A stretch of 64,000 nt of DNA from Xylocopa sonorina (GCF_050948175.1 NW_027490134.1:1240001-1304000); one strand, 5' to 3'. Shown: positions 24,709 through 38,450, numbered from the stretch's first letter. Notes: generated from the sequence alone by a model not told the origin. A program made the numbers and translations.

Positions 24709-25560
24709 CATTTATATTCCATTGAAGTGAAATCGAGGTATACATGACACTTCGCAATGAATATTATACCTTATCATGAAACATAGAAGTGATATGCGAT
24801 ATGGCGTTTTAAGAAGCATTAGAACACTATTGCTACGATACGCAGACATCTGCAAACGCTATTTCCTAGCATGGAAGTTTCGCATTTACATTCTTGTGAA
24901 GTGAAACCGAGGTATACATGACACTTCGCAATGAATATTATATCTTATCATGAAACATAGAAGTGAGATGCGATATGGCGTTTTAAGAAGCATTAGAACT
25001 GCATCGCTACCATACGTAGACATCTGCAAACGCTATTTCCTAGCATGGAAGTGTCGCATTTACATTCCTTTGAAGTGAATACGAAATGTACATGACACTT
25101 CGCAATGAATATTATATCTTATCATGAAACATATGAATGAGTTGCGATATCGCGTTTTAAGAAGCATCTGAACTCCATTGCTACGATACGTAGACATCAG
25201 CAAACGCTATTTCCTAGCATGGAAGTTTCGCATTTACATTCTTTTGAAGTGAATACGAGATATACATGAAACATCGGAATCAATATTATATCTTATCACG
25301 AAACATAGGAATGAGATGCGATATCGCGTATTGGGAAGCATTAGAACACTATTACTTCGATACGTAGACATCTGCAAGCGCTACTTCTTAGGAAGGAAGT
25401 GCCGCTTTTACACTCTTGTTATGTGAGTACGAGGTATACATGACACTTCGCAATGAATATTATATCTTATCAAGAAACATAGAAGTGAGATGCGATTTCG
25501 CGTTATAAGAAGCATTAGAACTGCATCGCTACCATACGTAGACATCTGCAAACGCTATTT

Positions 25561-26090
25561 CCTTGCAAGAAAGTGTCGTATTTACATTCATTTGAAGTAT
25601 AGAAGAGATATACATAACACTGCACAATGAATATTATATCTTATCATGAAACGTAGAAATGAGATGCGATATGGCGATTTAAGAAGCATTAGAACCCTAT
25701 TGGTTCGATACCTAGTCATCTGCAAACGCTACTTCCTAGCAAGGGAGTGTAGCATTTAAATTCTTTTGAAAGGATTACGAGGTATACATGTCACTTCGCA
25801 ATGAATATTATATCTTATCATGAAACATAGAAATGCGATGCGATATGACGATTTTAGAAGCACTAGAACTCTATTGCTTCGATACGCAGATATCTGCAAA
25901 CGCTATTTCCTAGCAAGGAAGTGTCGCATTTACAATCTTTTGAAGTGAATACGTGGTATACATAACACTGCACATTGAATATTATATCTTATCATGAAAC
26001 AAAGAAATGAGATGCGATATGGCGATATAAGAAGCTTTAGAACTCTATTGCTTCGATACGTAGATATCTACAAACACCATTTCCAGAGCA
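25561..26090 (+). repeat. C block 2, lead-in monomers
   Basis: This stretch is a copy of about 19,818-20,347 at an offset of 5,743 bp (33 monomers plus 1 bp). The extra base in 'ttccagagcaag' (consensus 'ttcctagcaag') occurs in both copies, supporting common descent of the whole block. Confidence 0.82.
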
Positions 26091-27830
26091 AGGAACTGTC
26101 GCATTCACATTCATTTGAAGTGTATGCGAGGTATACATGACACTTCGCAATGAATATTATATATTATCATGAAACATGGTAATGAGTTGCGATATCGCGT
26201 TTTGACAAGCATTAGAACTCTATTGCTTCGATACGTAGACATCTGCCAACGCGATCTCCTAGCAAGGAAGTGTCGCACTTACATTCTCTTGAAGTGAATA
26301 CGAGGTATACATGGCACTTCGCAATGAATATTATATCTTATCGTGAAACATGGAAATGAGAAGCGGTATCTCGTTTTAAGAAGCATTAGAATTCTATTGC
26401 AACGATACTTAGGCATCTGCAAGTGCTACTTCCTAGCATGGACGTGTCGCATTTACATTCTTTTGAAGTGAATACGAGGTATACATGACATTTCGCAATG
26501 AATATTATACCTTATCATTAAACATTGATATCAGATGCGATATGACGATTTAAGAAGCATTAGAACTCTATTGCTTCGATACGTAGACATCTGCAAACAC
26601 TATCTTCCAGCAAGGAACTGTCCCATTCACATTCGTTTGAATTGTAAGCGAGGTATACATGAAACTTCGCAATGAATATTATATATTATCATGAAACATA
26701 GATATGAGATGCGACATCACGAATTAGCAAGCTTTAGAAATCTATTGCTTCGATACGTAGACATCTGGAAACGCTATTTCCTAGCAAGGAAGTGTCGCAT
26801 TTACATTCATTTTAAGTGTATGCGAGGTAAACACGACCCTTCGCAATGAATATTATATATTGTCATGAAACATAGAAATGAGATGCGTTATGACGATTTA
26901 AGAAGCATTAGAACTCTATTGCTTCGATCCGTAGACATCTGCAAACACTATTTCCCAGCATGGAACTGTCGCATTCACATTCGTTTGAATTGTATGCGAG
27001 GTATACATGAATCTTCGCAATTAATATTATATATTATCATGAAACATAGATATGAGGTGCGATATCGCGAATTAGCAAACTTTAGAAATCTATTGCTTCG
27101 ATACGTAGACATCTGCAAACGCTATTTCCTTGCAAGGAAGTGTCGCATTTACATTCATTTTAAGTGTATGCGAGGTATACATGACACTTCGCAATGAATA
27201 TTATATATTGTCATGAAACATAGAAATGAGATGCGATATCGCGATTTAAGAAGCAATAGAACACTACTGCTTCGATACGTAGACATCTGCAAACGCTACT
27301 TCCTAGCAAGAAATTGTAGCATTTACATTCCTTTGAAGTGAATAAGAGGTATACATAACACTGCACAATGAATATTATATCATATCATGAAACATAGAAA
27401 TGAGATGCGATATCGCGATTTAAGAAGCACTAGAGCACTATTGCTTCGATGCGTAGACATCTGCAAATGCTACTTCCTAGCAAGGAAGTGTCGCATTTAC
27501 ATCCATATGAAGTGTAGACGAGGTATACAAGTCACTTCGCTGTGAATATTACATCTTATCACGAAACATGTATATGAGATGCGTTATCGCGATTTAAGAA
27601 GCATTATATCTCTATTGCTTCTGTACGGAGACATCTGCAAACACTATTTCCTAGCAAGGAAGTGTCGCATTTACATTTATTTGAAGAGTATGCGAGGTAT
27701 ATATAATACTTCGCAGTGAATGTTATATCTTATCATGAAACATAGAAATGAGGTGCAATATCTCGTTTTAAGAAGCATTACAACACTATTGCTTCGATAT
27801 GTAGACATCTGCAATCGCTATTTCCTAGCA
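26091..27830 (+). repeat. C-HOR tandem duplication, copy 1 (1,740 bp, 10 monomers)
   Basis: Line-by-line comparison with 27,831-29,570 shows the same sequence except position 27,012 (T here, A at 28,752). The copies adjoin at a junction near 27,830, where 'cagagcaaggaactg' of the first left edge is replaced by 'cctagcaaggaactg'. An older version of much of the unit is at about 21,040-22,620, and another at 32,357-33,758. Confidence 0.92.
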
Positions 27831-29570
27831 AGGAACTGTCGCATTCACATTCATTTGAAGTGTATGCGAGGTATACATGACACTTCGCAATGAATATTAT
27901 ATATTATCATGAAACATGGTAATGAGTTGCGATATCGCGTTTTGACAAGCATTAGAACTCTATTGCTTCGATACGTAGACATCTGCCAACGCGATCTCCT
28001 AGCAAGGAAGTGTCGCACTTACATTCTCTTGAAGTGAATACGAGGTATACATGGCACTTCGCAATGAATATTATATCTTATCGTGAAACATGGAAATGAG
28101 AAGCGGTATCTCGTTTTAAGAAGCATTAGAATTCTATTGCAACGATACTTAGGCATCTGCAAGTGCTACTTCCTAGCATGGACGTGTCGCATTTACATTC
28201 TTTTGAAGTGAATACGAGGTATACATGACATTTCGCAATGAATATTATACCTTATCATTAAACATTGATATCAGATGCGATATGACGATTTAAGAAGCAT
28301 TAGAACTCTATTGCTTCGATACGTAGACATCTGCAAACACTATCTTCCAGCAAGGAACTGTCCCATTCACATTCGTTTGAATTGTAAGCGAGGTATACAT
28401 GAAACTTCGCAATGAATATTATATATTATCATGAAACATAGATATGAGATGCGACATCACGAATTAGCAAGCTTTAGAAATCTATTGCTTCGATACGTAG
28501 ACATCTGGAAACGCTATTTCCTAGCAAGGAAGTGTCGCATTTACATTCATTTTAAGTGTATGCGAGGTAAACACGACCCTTCGCAATGAATATTATATAT
28601 TGTCATGAAACATAGAAATGAGATGCGTTATGACGATTTAAGAAGCATTAGAACTCTATTGCTTCGATCCGTAGACATCTGCAAACACTATTTCCCAGCA
28701 TGGAACTGTCGCATTCACATTCGTTTGAATTGTATGCGAGGTATACATGAAACTTCGCAATTAATATTATATATTATCATGAAACATAGATATGAGGTGC
28801 GATATCGCGAATTAGCAAACTTTAGAAATCTATTGCTTCGATACGTAGACATCTGCAAACGCTATTTCCTTGCAAGGAAGTGTCGCATTTACATTCATTT
28901 TAAGTGTATGCGAGGTATACATGACACTTCGCAATGAATATTATATATTGTCATGAAACATAGAAATGAGATGCGATATCGCGATTTAAGAAGCAATAGA
29001 ACACTACTGCTTCGATACGTAGACATCTGCAAACGCTACTTCCTAGCAAGAAATTGTAGCATTTACATTCCTTTGAAGTGAATAAGAGGTATACATAACA
29101 CTGCACAATGAATATTATATCATATCATGAAACATAGAAATGAGATGCGATATCGCGATTTAAGAAGCACTAGAGCACTATTGCTTCGATGCGTAGACAT
29201 CTGCAAATGCTACTTCCTAGCAAGGAAGTGTCGCATTTACATCCATATGAAGTGTAGACGAGGTATACAAGTCACTTCGCTGTGAATATTACATCTTATC
29301 ACGAAACATGTATATGAGATGCGTTATCGCGATTTAAGAAGCATTATATCTCTATTGCTTCTGTACGGAGACATCTGCAAACACTATTTCCTAGCAAGGA
29401 AGTGTCGCATTTACATTTATTTGAAGAGTATGCGAGGTATATATAATACTTCGCAGTGAATGTTATATCTTATCATGAAACATAGAAATGAGGTGCAATA
29501 TCTCGTTTTAAGAAGCATTACAACACTATTGCTTCGATATGTAGACATCTGCAATCGCTATTTCCTAGCA
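27831..29570 (+). repeat. C-HOR tandem duplication, copy 2 (1,740 bp, 10 monomers)
   Basis: Near-perfect second copy of the preceding unit. After 29,570 the sequence continues as in the older block at 22,615 ('gtgtcgaacttacattctc'), whereas the first copy jumps back to the start of the unit. This marks the direct tandem duplication and its joint. Confidence 0.92.
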
Positions 29571-30740
29571 AGGAAGTGTCGAACTTACATTCTCTTGAAG
29601 TGAATACGTGGTATACGGGGCACGTCGCAATGAATATTATATCTTATCGTGAAACATGGAAATGAGAAGCGGTATCTCGGTTTAAGAAGCAATAGAATTC
29701 TATTGCAACGATACTTAGGCATCTGCAAGCGCTACTTCCTAGCATGGACGTGTCGCATTTACATTCTTTTGAAGTGAATACGAGGTATACATGACACTTC
29801 GCAATGAATAGTATATCTTATCATGAAACATAGAAATGAGATGCGGTATCGCGCTTTAGAAAGCATTAGAACTCAATTGCTTCGATACGTAGACATCTGC
29901 AAACGCTATTTCCTAGCAAGGAAGTGTCCCATTTACATTCGCGTGAAGTGAATACGAGGTATACATAACACTCCACAATGTATATTATATCTTATCATGG
30001 AACATAGAAGTGAGAAGTGATATCGCGATTTAAGATGCACCAGAACTATAATGCTTCGATACGTGGACATCTGCAAACGCTACTTCCTAGCAAGGACGTG
30101 TAGCATTTACATTCTTTTGAAGTGAGTTCGAGTTATACGTGGCACTTCGCAATGAATATTATACCTTATCATGAAACATAGAAATGGGATGCGATATCGC
30201 GTTGCAAGAAGCATTAGAACTCTATTGCTTCGGTACATAGGCGTCTTGAAACGTTATTCCTTAGAAACGAAGTGTCGCATTTACATTCATTTGAAGTGTA
30301 TGCGAAGTATACATGACAGTGCGCAATGAACATTATATCTTAACATGAAACATAGATATGAGATACGATATTTCGATTTAAGAAGTATTACAACTGTATT
30401 GCTTCGATACATAAGACATCTGCAAACGCTATTTCCTAGCAAGGAAGTGACGCTCTTACATTCATTTGATGTGTATGCAAGCTATACATGACACTTCGCA
30501 ATTAATATTATATCTTATAATGAAACATAGAAGTGAGATGCGATATCGCGTCTTAACAAGCATTAGAAATTTATTGCTTGGATACGTAGACACCTGAAAT
30601 CGCTATTTCCTAGCAAGGAAGTGTCGCATTTACATTCTTCTGATGTGAATACGAGATATACATAACACTGCACAGTGAATATTATATCTTATCATGAAAC
30701 ATAGAAATGAGAAGCGATATCGCCTTTTGAGAAGCATTAG
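29571..30740 (+). repeat. C block 2 tail, divergent monomers
   Basis: The first part follows 22,621 onward at +6,961 bp, then 23,221 onward at +6,613 bp. From about 30,100 the monomers have no close relative elsewhere in the window; an example is 'gcgtcttgaaacgttattc' near 30,240. One holds an extra base ('gatacataagacatc', about 30,405-30,420). They look like older copies outside current homogenisation. Confidence 0.75.
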
Positions 30741-32250
30741 AACTCTATTGCTACGATACGTAGACATCTGCAAGCGCTACTTCCTAGGAAGGAAGTGCCG
30801 CTTTTACATTCTTGTGATGTGAGTACGAGGTATACATGACACTTCGCAATGAATATTATATCTTATCAAGAAACATAGAAGTGAGATGCGATTTCGCGTT
30901 ATAAGAAGCATTAGAACTCTATCGCTACGATACGTAGACATCTACAAACGCTATTTCCTAGCATGGAAGTTTCGCATTTACATTTTTTTGAAGTGAATAC
31001 GAGGTATACATGACGCTTCGCAATGAATATTATATCTTATCATGAAACATAGAAGTGAGATGCGATATCGCGTTTTAAGAAGCACTAGAACTCTATTGCT
31101 ACGATACGTAGACATCTGCAAACGCAATTTCCTAGCATGGAAGTGTCGCATTTATATTCCATTGAAGTGAAATCGAGGTATACATGACACTTCGCAATGA
31201 ATATTATACCTTATCATGAAACATAGAAGTGATATGCGATATGGCGTTTTAAGAAGCATTAGAACACTATTGCTACGATACGCAGACATCTGCAAACGCT
31301 ATTTCCTAGCATGGAAGTTTCGCATTTACATTCTTGTGAAGTGAAACCGAGGTATACATGACACTTCGCAATGAATATTATATCTTATCATGAAACATAG
31401 AAGTGAGATGCGATATGGCGTTTTAAGAAGCATTAGAACTCTATTGCTACGACACGTAGACATCTGCAAACGCTATTTCCTAGCATGGAAGTTTCGCATT
31501 TACATTCTTTTGAAGTGAATACGAGAAATACATGAAACATCGGAATCAATATTATATCTTATCATGAAACATAGGAATGAGTTGCGATATCGCGATTTAA
31601 GAAGCATCTGAACTCTATTGCTACGATACGTAGACATCTGCAAACGCTATTTCCTAGCATGGAAGTTTCGCATTTACATTCTTTCGAAGTGAATACGAGA
31701 TATACATGAAACATCGGAATCAATATTATATCTTATCATGAAACATAGGAATGAGTTGCGATATCGCGTATTGAGAAGCATTAGAACACTATTGCTTCGA
31801 TACGTAGACATCTGCAAGCGCTACTTCCTAGGAAGGAAGTGCCGCTTTTACATTCTTGTGATGTAAGTGCGAGGTATACATGACACTTCGCAATGAATAT
31901 TATATCTTATCAAGAAACATAGAAGTGAGATGCGATTTCGCGTTATAAGAAGCATTAGAACTCCATCGCTACGATACGTAGACATATGCAAACGCTATTT
32001 CCTAGCATGGCAGTTTCGCATTTACATTCTTTTGAAGTGAATACGAGGTATACATGACGCTTCGCAATGAATATTACATCTTATCATGAAACATAGGAAT
32101 GAGTTGCGATATCGCGATTTAAGAAGCATCTGAACACCATTGCTACGATACGTAGACATCTGCAAACTCTATTTCCTAGCATGGAAGTTTCGCATTTACA
32201 TTCTTTTGAAGTGAATACGAGAAATACATGAAACATCGGAATCGATATTA
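30741..32250 (+). repeat. B-type block (block 3)
   Basis: About 30,801-31,440 matches 24,361-25,000; the rest uses the same monomers in another order, with 'gcatctgaactctattgctac' and 'gaaacatcggaatcaat' as markers. The right joint is sharp: 'aacatcggaatcgatatta' (B) runs into 'aaacaaagaaatgagatgcg' (C) within about 30 bp near 32,250. Confidence 0.82.
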
Positions 32251-33758
32251 TATCTTATCATGAAACAAAGAAATGAGATGCGATATGGCGATATAAGAAG
32301 CTTTAGAACTCTATTGCTTCGATACGTAGATATCTACAAACACCATTTCCAGAGCAAGGAACTGTCGCATTCACATTCATTTGAAGTGTATGCGAGGTAT
32401 ACATGACACTTCGCAATGAATATTATATATTATCATGAAACATGGTAATGAGTTGCGATATCGCGTTTTGAGAAGCATTAGAACTCTATTGCTTCGATAC
32501 GTAGACATCTGCCAACGCTATCTCCTAGCAAGGAAGTGTCGCACTTACATTCTCTTGAAGTGAATACGAGGTATACATGGCACTTCGCAATGAATATTAT
32601 ATCTTATCGTGAAACATGGAAATGAGAAGCGGTATCTCGTTTTAAGAAGCATTAGAATTCTATTGCAACGATACTTAGGCATCTGCAAGCGCTACTTCCT
32701 AGCATGGACGTGTCGCATTTACATTCTTTTGAAGTGAATACGAGGTATACATGACATTTCGCAATGAATATTATACCTTATCATTAAACATTGATATCAG
32801 ATGCGATATGACGATTTAAGAAGCATTAGAACTCTATTGCTTCGATACGTAGACATCTGCAAACACTATCTTCCAGCAAGGAACTGTCCCATTCACATTC
32901 GTTTGAATTGTATGCGAGGTATACATGAAACTTCGCAATGAATATTATATATTATCATGAAACATAGATATGAGATGCGACATCACGAATTAGCAAGCTT
33001 TAGAAATCTATTGCTTCGATACGTAGACATCTGGAAACGCTATTTCCTAGCAAGGAAGTGTCGCATTTACATTCATTTTAAGTGTATGCGAGGTAAACAC
33101 GACCCTTCGCAATGAATATTATATATTGTCATGAAACATAGAAATGAGATGCGATATGACGATTTAAGAAGCATTAGAACTCTATTGCTTCGATACGTAG
33201 ACATCTGCAAACACTATTTCCCAGCATGGAACTGTCGCATTCACATTCGTTTGAATTGTATGCGAGGTATACATGAAACTTCGCAATTAATATTATATAT
33301 TATCATGAAACATAGATATGAGGTGCGATATCGCGAATTAGCAAACTTTAGAAATCTATTGTTTCGATACGTAGACATCTGCAAACGCTATTTCCTTGCA
33401 AGGAAGTGTCGCATTTACATTCATTTTAAGTGTATGCGAGGTATACATGACACTTCGCAATAAATATTATATATTGTCATGAAACATAGAAATGAGATGC
33501 GATATCGCGATTTAAGAAGCAATAGAACACTATTGCTTCGATACGTAGACATCTGCAAACGCTACTTCCTAGCAAGAAATTGTAGCATTTGCATTCCTTT
33601 GAAGTGAATAAGAGGTATACATAACACTGCACAATGAATATTATATCATATCATGAAACATAGAAATGAGATGCGATATCGCGATTTAAGAAGCACTAGA
33701 GCACTATTGCTTCGATGCGTAGACATCTGCAAATGCTACTTCCTAGCAAGGAAGTGTC
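32251..33758 (+). repeat. C block 3, partial copy
   Basis: This stretch matches 25,985-27,489 at an offset of 6,266 bp (36 monomers plus 2 bp). It includes the monomer with the extra base in 'ttccagagcaag' and the 'gaattagcaagctttag' monomers. Similarity stops at about 33,758, after which older monomers follow. Confidence 0.85.
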
Positions 33759-35870
33759 TCATTTACATTCATTTGAAGTATAGACGAGATATACATAACA
33801 CTGCACAATGAAAGTTATATCTTGTCACCAAACATAGAAATGAGATGCGATATCGCGATTTAAGAGCATTAGAAAACTATTGCTTCGATACGAAGCAATC
33901 TGCAAACGCTATTTCCTAGCAAGGAAGTGTCGCATTTACATTCATTTGAAGTGTATGCGAGGTATACATAACACTTCGCAGTGAATATTATATCTTAACA
34001 TGAAGCATAGAAATGAGATGCGACATCGCGTTCTGAGATGCATTAGAACTCTATTGCTACGATACGTGGATATCTGTAAACGCTATTTCATAGCAAGGAA
34101 GTGTCGCATTTACATACTTTTGAAATGAATACGAGGTAAGCATGACACTTCGCAATGAATATTATATCTTATCACGAAACATAGAAATGAGATGCGATAT
34201 CGCGTTTTGAGGAGCATTAGAACTCTAATGCCACGATACTTAGACATCTGCAAACGCTACTTCCTAGCACGGAAGTACGCATTTACATTACTTTGAGGTG
34301 AATACGAGGTATACATAACACTGCACAATGACTATTATATCTTATCATGAAACATGGAAATGAGATGCGATATGGCAATTTATGAAGCATTAGATTTCTA
34401 TTGCTTCGATACGTAGACATCTGCAAACCCTATCTCCTAGCAAGGAAGTGTCGCATTTTCGTTCTTCTGAAAGGAATACGAGGTATACATGTCACATCGC
34501 AATGAATATTATATCTTATCAGGAGACGTAGATATAAGATGCGATATGACGATTTAAGAAGTATTAGAACTCCATTGCTTCGATACGTAGACATCTGCAA
34601 ACGTTACTTCGTAGCAAGGAAGTGGTGAATTTTCATTCATTTGAATTGTATGCGAGGTATACATGACACTTCGCAGTGAATATTGTATATTATCATGAAA
34701 CATAGAAATGAGAAGCGATATGGCGATTTAAGAAGCATTAGATCCCTATTGCTTCGATACGTAGACATCAGCAAATGCTACTTCCTAGCAAGGAAGTGTC
34801 GCATTTACATTCTTTTGAAAGGAATACGAGGTATACATGACACTTCGCAATGAATATTATATCTTATCACTAAACATAGAAATGGGATGCGATATCGCGA
34901 TTTATGGTGTATTAAAACTCTATTGCTACGATACGTAGATATCTGCAAACGCTACTTCCTAGGAAGGAAGTTCCGCATTTACATTCACCTGAAGTGAATA
35001 CAAGGTATAAGTGACACTTCGCAATGAATATTATATCTTATCCTGAAGCATAGAAATGAGATGCGATATCGCGATTTATACAGCACTAGAACTCCATTGC
35101 TACGATACGTAGACATCTGCATACGCTATTTCCTAGCATCGAAGTGTCGCATTTACATTCTTTTGATGTGAGTACCAGGTATACATGACAGTTCGCATTG
35201 AATATTATATCTTATCATGAAACATAGAAATGAGATGCGATATCGCGATTTAAGAAGCATTACAGCTCTATTGCTACAATCCTTAGACATTGCAAATTCC
35301 GACAGTCTGCTATTTCCAAGCAAGGAAGTGTCGCATTTATTTTCTTTTGAAGAGAATACGAAGTATACATCACACTTCGCAAGGAATATTATATCTCATC
35401 ATGAAGCGTAGATGTGAGATGCGATATCGCGTTTTGAGAAGCATTAGAACTCTATTGCTACGATACGTAGACATCTGCAAACGCTATTTCCTAGCAAGGA
35501 AGTTTCGCATTTACATTATTTTGAAGTGTAGACGAGGTATACATGACACATCGCAATGAACATTATAACTTATCATGTAGCATAGAAGTGAGATGCGATA
35601 TCGCGATTTAAGAAGCATTAGAACACTATTGCTTCGATACGTAGACATCTGCAAACGCTATTTCCCAGCAAGGAAGTGTCGCAGTTACATTCATTTGAAA
35701 GGAATACGAGGTATATATGACACATCGCAATGAATATTATATCATATCATGAAACGTAGATATCAGATGCGATATGACGAACTAAGAAGAATTAGAACTC
35801 TATTGCTTCGATACGTAGACATCTGCAAACGCTACTACCTACCAAGGAAGTGTCGCATTTACATTCATTT
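33759..35870 (+). repeat. Domain D start: older, divergent monomers
   Basis: About 12 monomers with many private substitutions and no close copy in the window. Several are irregular, for example 'ggaagtacgcatttac' near 34,280 (one base short) and the 184-bp copy at 35,217. The mix of C-like ('tgcttcgatacg') and B-like ('tgctacgatacg') features suggests an old junction zone. Confidence 0.72.
35217..35400 (+). repeat. 184-bp monomer with 10-bp internal insertion
   Basis: The step between 'atgaa' phase points at 35,217 and 35,401 is 184 bp. Between 'agacat' and 'ctatttcc' the consensus has 9 bases, but here positions 35,291-35,309 hold 19. The added sequence does not copy the neighbouring bases exactly. 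It is the largest length change I found in any monomer, and I saw no second copy. Confidence 0.88.
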
Positions 35871-38450
35871 GAAGTGTATGCGAGGTATACATGACACTCC
35901 GCAGTGATTATTATATATTATCATGAAGCATAGAAATGAGAAGCAATATGGCAATTTAAGAAGCATTAGATCTCTATTGCTTCGATACGTAGACATCTGC
36001 AAACGGTACTTCCTAGCAAGGTAGTGTCGCATTTATATTCTTTTGAAAGGAATACGAGGTATACATGACACTCCGCAATGAATATTATATCCTATCATGA
36101 AACGTAGATATGAGATGCGATATGACGATTTAAGAAGCATTAGAACTCTATTGCTTCGATACGTAGACATCTGCAAACGCTATTTCCTAGCAAGGAAGTG
36201 TCGCATTTACATTCATTTGAAGTGTATGCGAGGTATACATAACACTGCACAATGAATATTATATCTTATCATGAAACATAGAAATGAGATGCGATATGAC
36301 GATTTAAGAAGCATTAGAAATCTATTGCTTCGATACGTAGACGTCTGCAAACGCTACATCCTAGGAAGGAAGTGTAGCATTTACATTCTTTTCAAGTGAA
36401 TACGAGGTATACATAACACTGCACAATGAATATTATATCATATCATTAAACATAGAAATGAGATGCGATATCGCGATTTAAGAATCATTAGAACACTATT
36501 GCTTCGATACGTAGACATCTGCAAACGCTATTTCCCAGCAAGGAAGTGTCGCAGTTACATTCATTTGGAAGGAATACGAGGTATATATGACACATCGCAA
36601 TGAATATTATATCATATCACGAAACGTAGATATGAGATGCGATATGACGAACTAAGAAGAATTAGAACTCTATTGCTTCGATACGTAGACATCTGCAAAC
36701 GCTACTACCTACCAAGGAAGTGTCGCATTTACGTTCTTTTCAAGTGAATACGAGGTATACATAACACTGCACAATGAATATTATATCTTATCATGAAACA
36801 TAGAAACGAGATGCGATATGACGATTTAAGAAGCATTAGAAATCTATTGCTTCGATACGTAGACATCTGCAAACGCTACTTCCTAGGAAGGAAGTGTAGC
36901 ATTTACATTCTTTTCAAGTGAATACGAGGTATACATAACACTGCACAATGAATATTATATCATATCATTAAACATAGAATTGAGATGCGATATCGCGATT
37001 TAAGAAACATTAGAACACTATTGCTTCGATACGTAGACATCTGCAAACGCTATTTCCCAGCAAGGAAGTGTCGCAGTTACATTCATTTGAAAGGAATACG
37101 AGGTATATATGACACATCGCAATGAATATTATATCATATCATGAAACGTAGATATGAGATGCAATATGACGATTTAAGAAGCATTAGAAAACTATTGCTT
37201 CAATACGTAGACATCTGCAAACGCTACTTCCTAGCAAGGAAGTGTCACATTTACATTCCTTTGAAAGGAATAGGAGGTATACATGACACTTCGCAAGTAA
37301 TATTATATCTTATCATGAAACATAGAAATGAGATACGATATGGCGATTTAAGAAGCATTAGTGCACTAATGCTTCGATACGTAGACATCTGCAAACGCCA
37401 TTTCCCAGCAAGGAAGTGTCGCAGTTACATTCTTTTGAAAGGAATACGAGGTATACATGTCACATCGCAATGAATATTATATCATATCATGAAACGTAGG
37501 TATGAGATGCGATATGACGATTTAAGAAGCATTAGAACTCTATTGCCTCGATACGTAGACATCTGCAAACGCTATTTCCTAGGAAGGAAGTATAGCATTT
37601 ACATTCTTTTGATGTGAATACGGGGTATACATGACACTTCGCACTGGATACTATATCTTATCATGAAACATAGATGTAAGATGCGATATCGCGTTTTAAG
37701 CAGTATTAGAACACTACTGCTACGATACGTAGACATCTGCAAACGCTATTTCCTAGTATGGAAGTGTCCATTTACTTTCTTCTGAAGAGAATACGAAGTA
37801 TACGTGACATTTCGCAATGAATATTATCTCTTATCGTGAAACATAGAAATGAGATGCCATATCGCGTTTTAAGAAGCATGAGAACTCTATTGCTTCGATA
37901 CGTAGCTATCTGGAGACGCTATTTCCTAGCAAGGAAGCGTCGCATTTACATTCTTTTGAAGTGAATACGGGATATACATGACACTTCGCAATGGATATTA
38001 TATTTTATCATGAAACACAGAAAGGAGATGCGATATCGCGTTTTAAGAAGCACTAGTACTCTATTGCTACGATACGTTGATATCTGGAGACGCTATTTCC
38101 TAGCAAGCAAGTGTCGCATTTACATTCTCTTGAAGTGAATACCGGGTATACATGACACTTCGCAATGGATATTATATCTCATCATGAAACATAGAAGTAA
38201 GATGCGATATCGCGTTTTAAGCAGTATTAGAACACTATTGCTACGATACGTAGACATCTGCAAACGCGATTTCCTAGCAAGGAAGTGTCGCATTTACATC
38301 CATTTGAAGTATAGACGAGATATACATAACACTGCACAATGAATATTGTATCTTATCATGAAACATAGAAATGAGATGCGATATGGCGATTTAAGAAGCA
38401 TTAGAACACTATTGTTTCGATACGTAGACATCTGCAAACGCTACTTCCTA
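35871..38450 (+). repeat. D segment repeated 12,522 bp downstream (about 2.58 kb)
   Basis: The segment recurs at 48,393-50,972 at a constant offset of 12,522 bp. Markers are 'aaacggtacttcctagcaag', 'tttcccagcaaggaagtg', 'ctaggaaggaagtatagc' and 'ggaagtgtccatttac'. By eye the copies are about 99% identical with no net indel. Inside it, 3- and 5-monomer repeats (522 and 870 bp) are visible, for example 'tttcccagca' at 35,661, 36,531 and 37,053. Confidence 0.85.

Larger units (their letters stand above)
23476..25560 (+). repeat. B-type block inserted between C blocks (block 2)
   Basis: B markers return abruptly at 'aggaagtgccgcttttac' near 23,485: 'gagaagcattagaacac', 'gaaacatcggaatc' and 'gcgatttcgcgttataag'. 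The part 24,361-25,000 recurs at about 30,801-31,440, with 2 bp of net indel over the 37-monomer distance. C-type sequence resumes at about 25,560 ('ccttgcaagaaagtgtcgt'). Confidence 0.82.

Noticed and set aside
29571..30740. Remnant of a transposable element in the divergent stretch
   Set aside because: All monomers remain recognisable and in phase apart from single-base indels. No target-site duplication, terminal repeat or unrelated sequence was seen.
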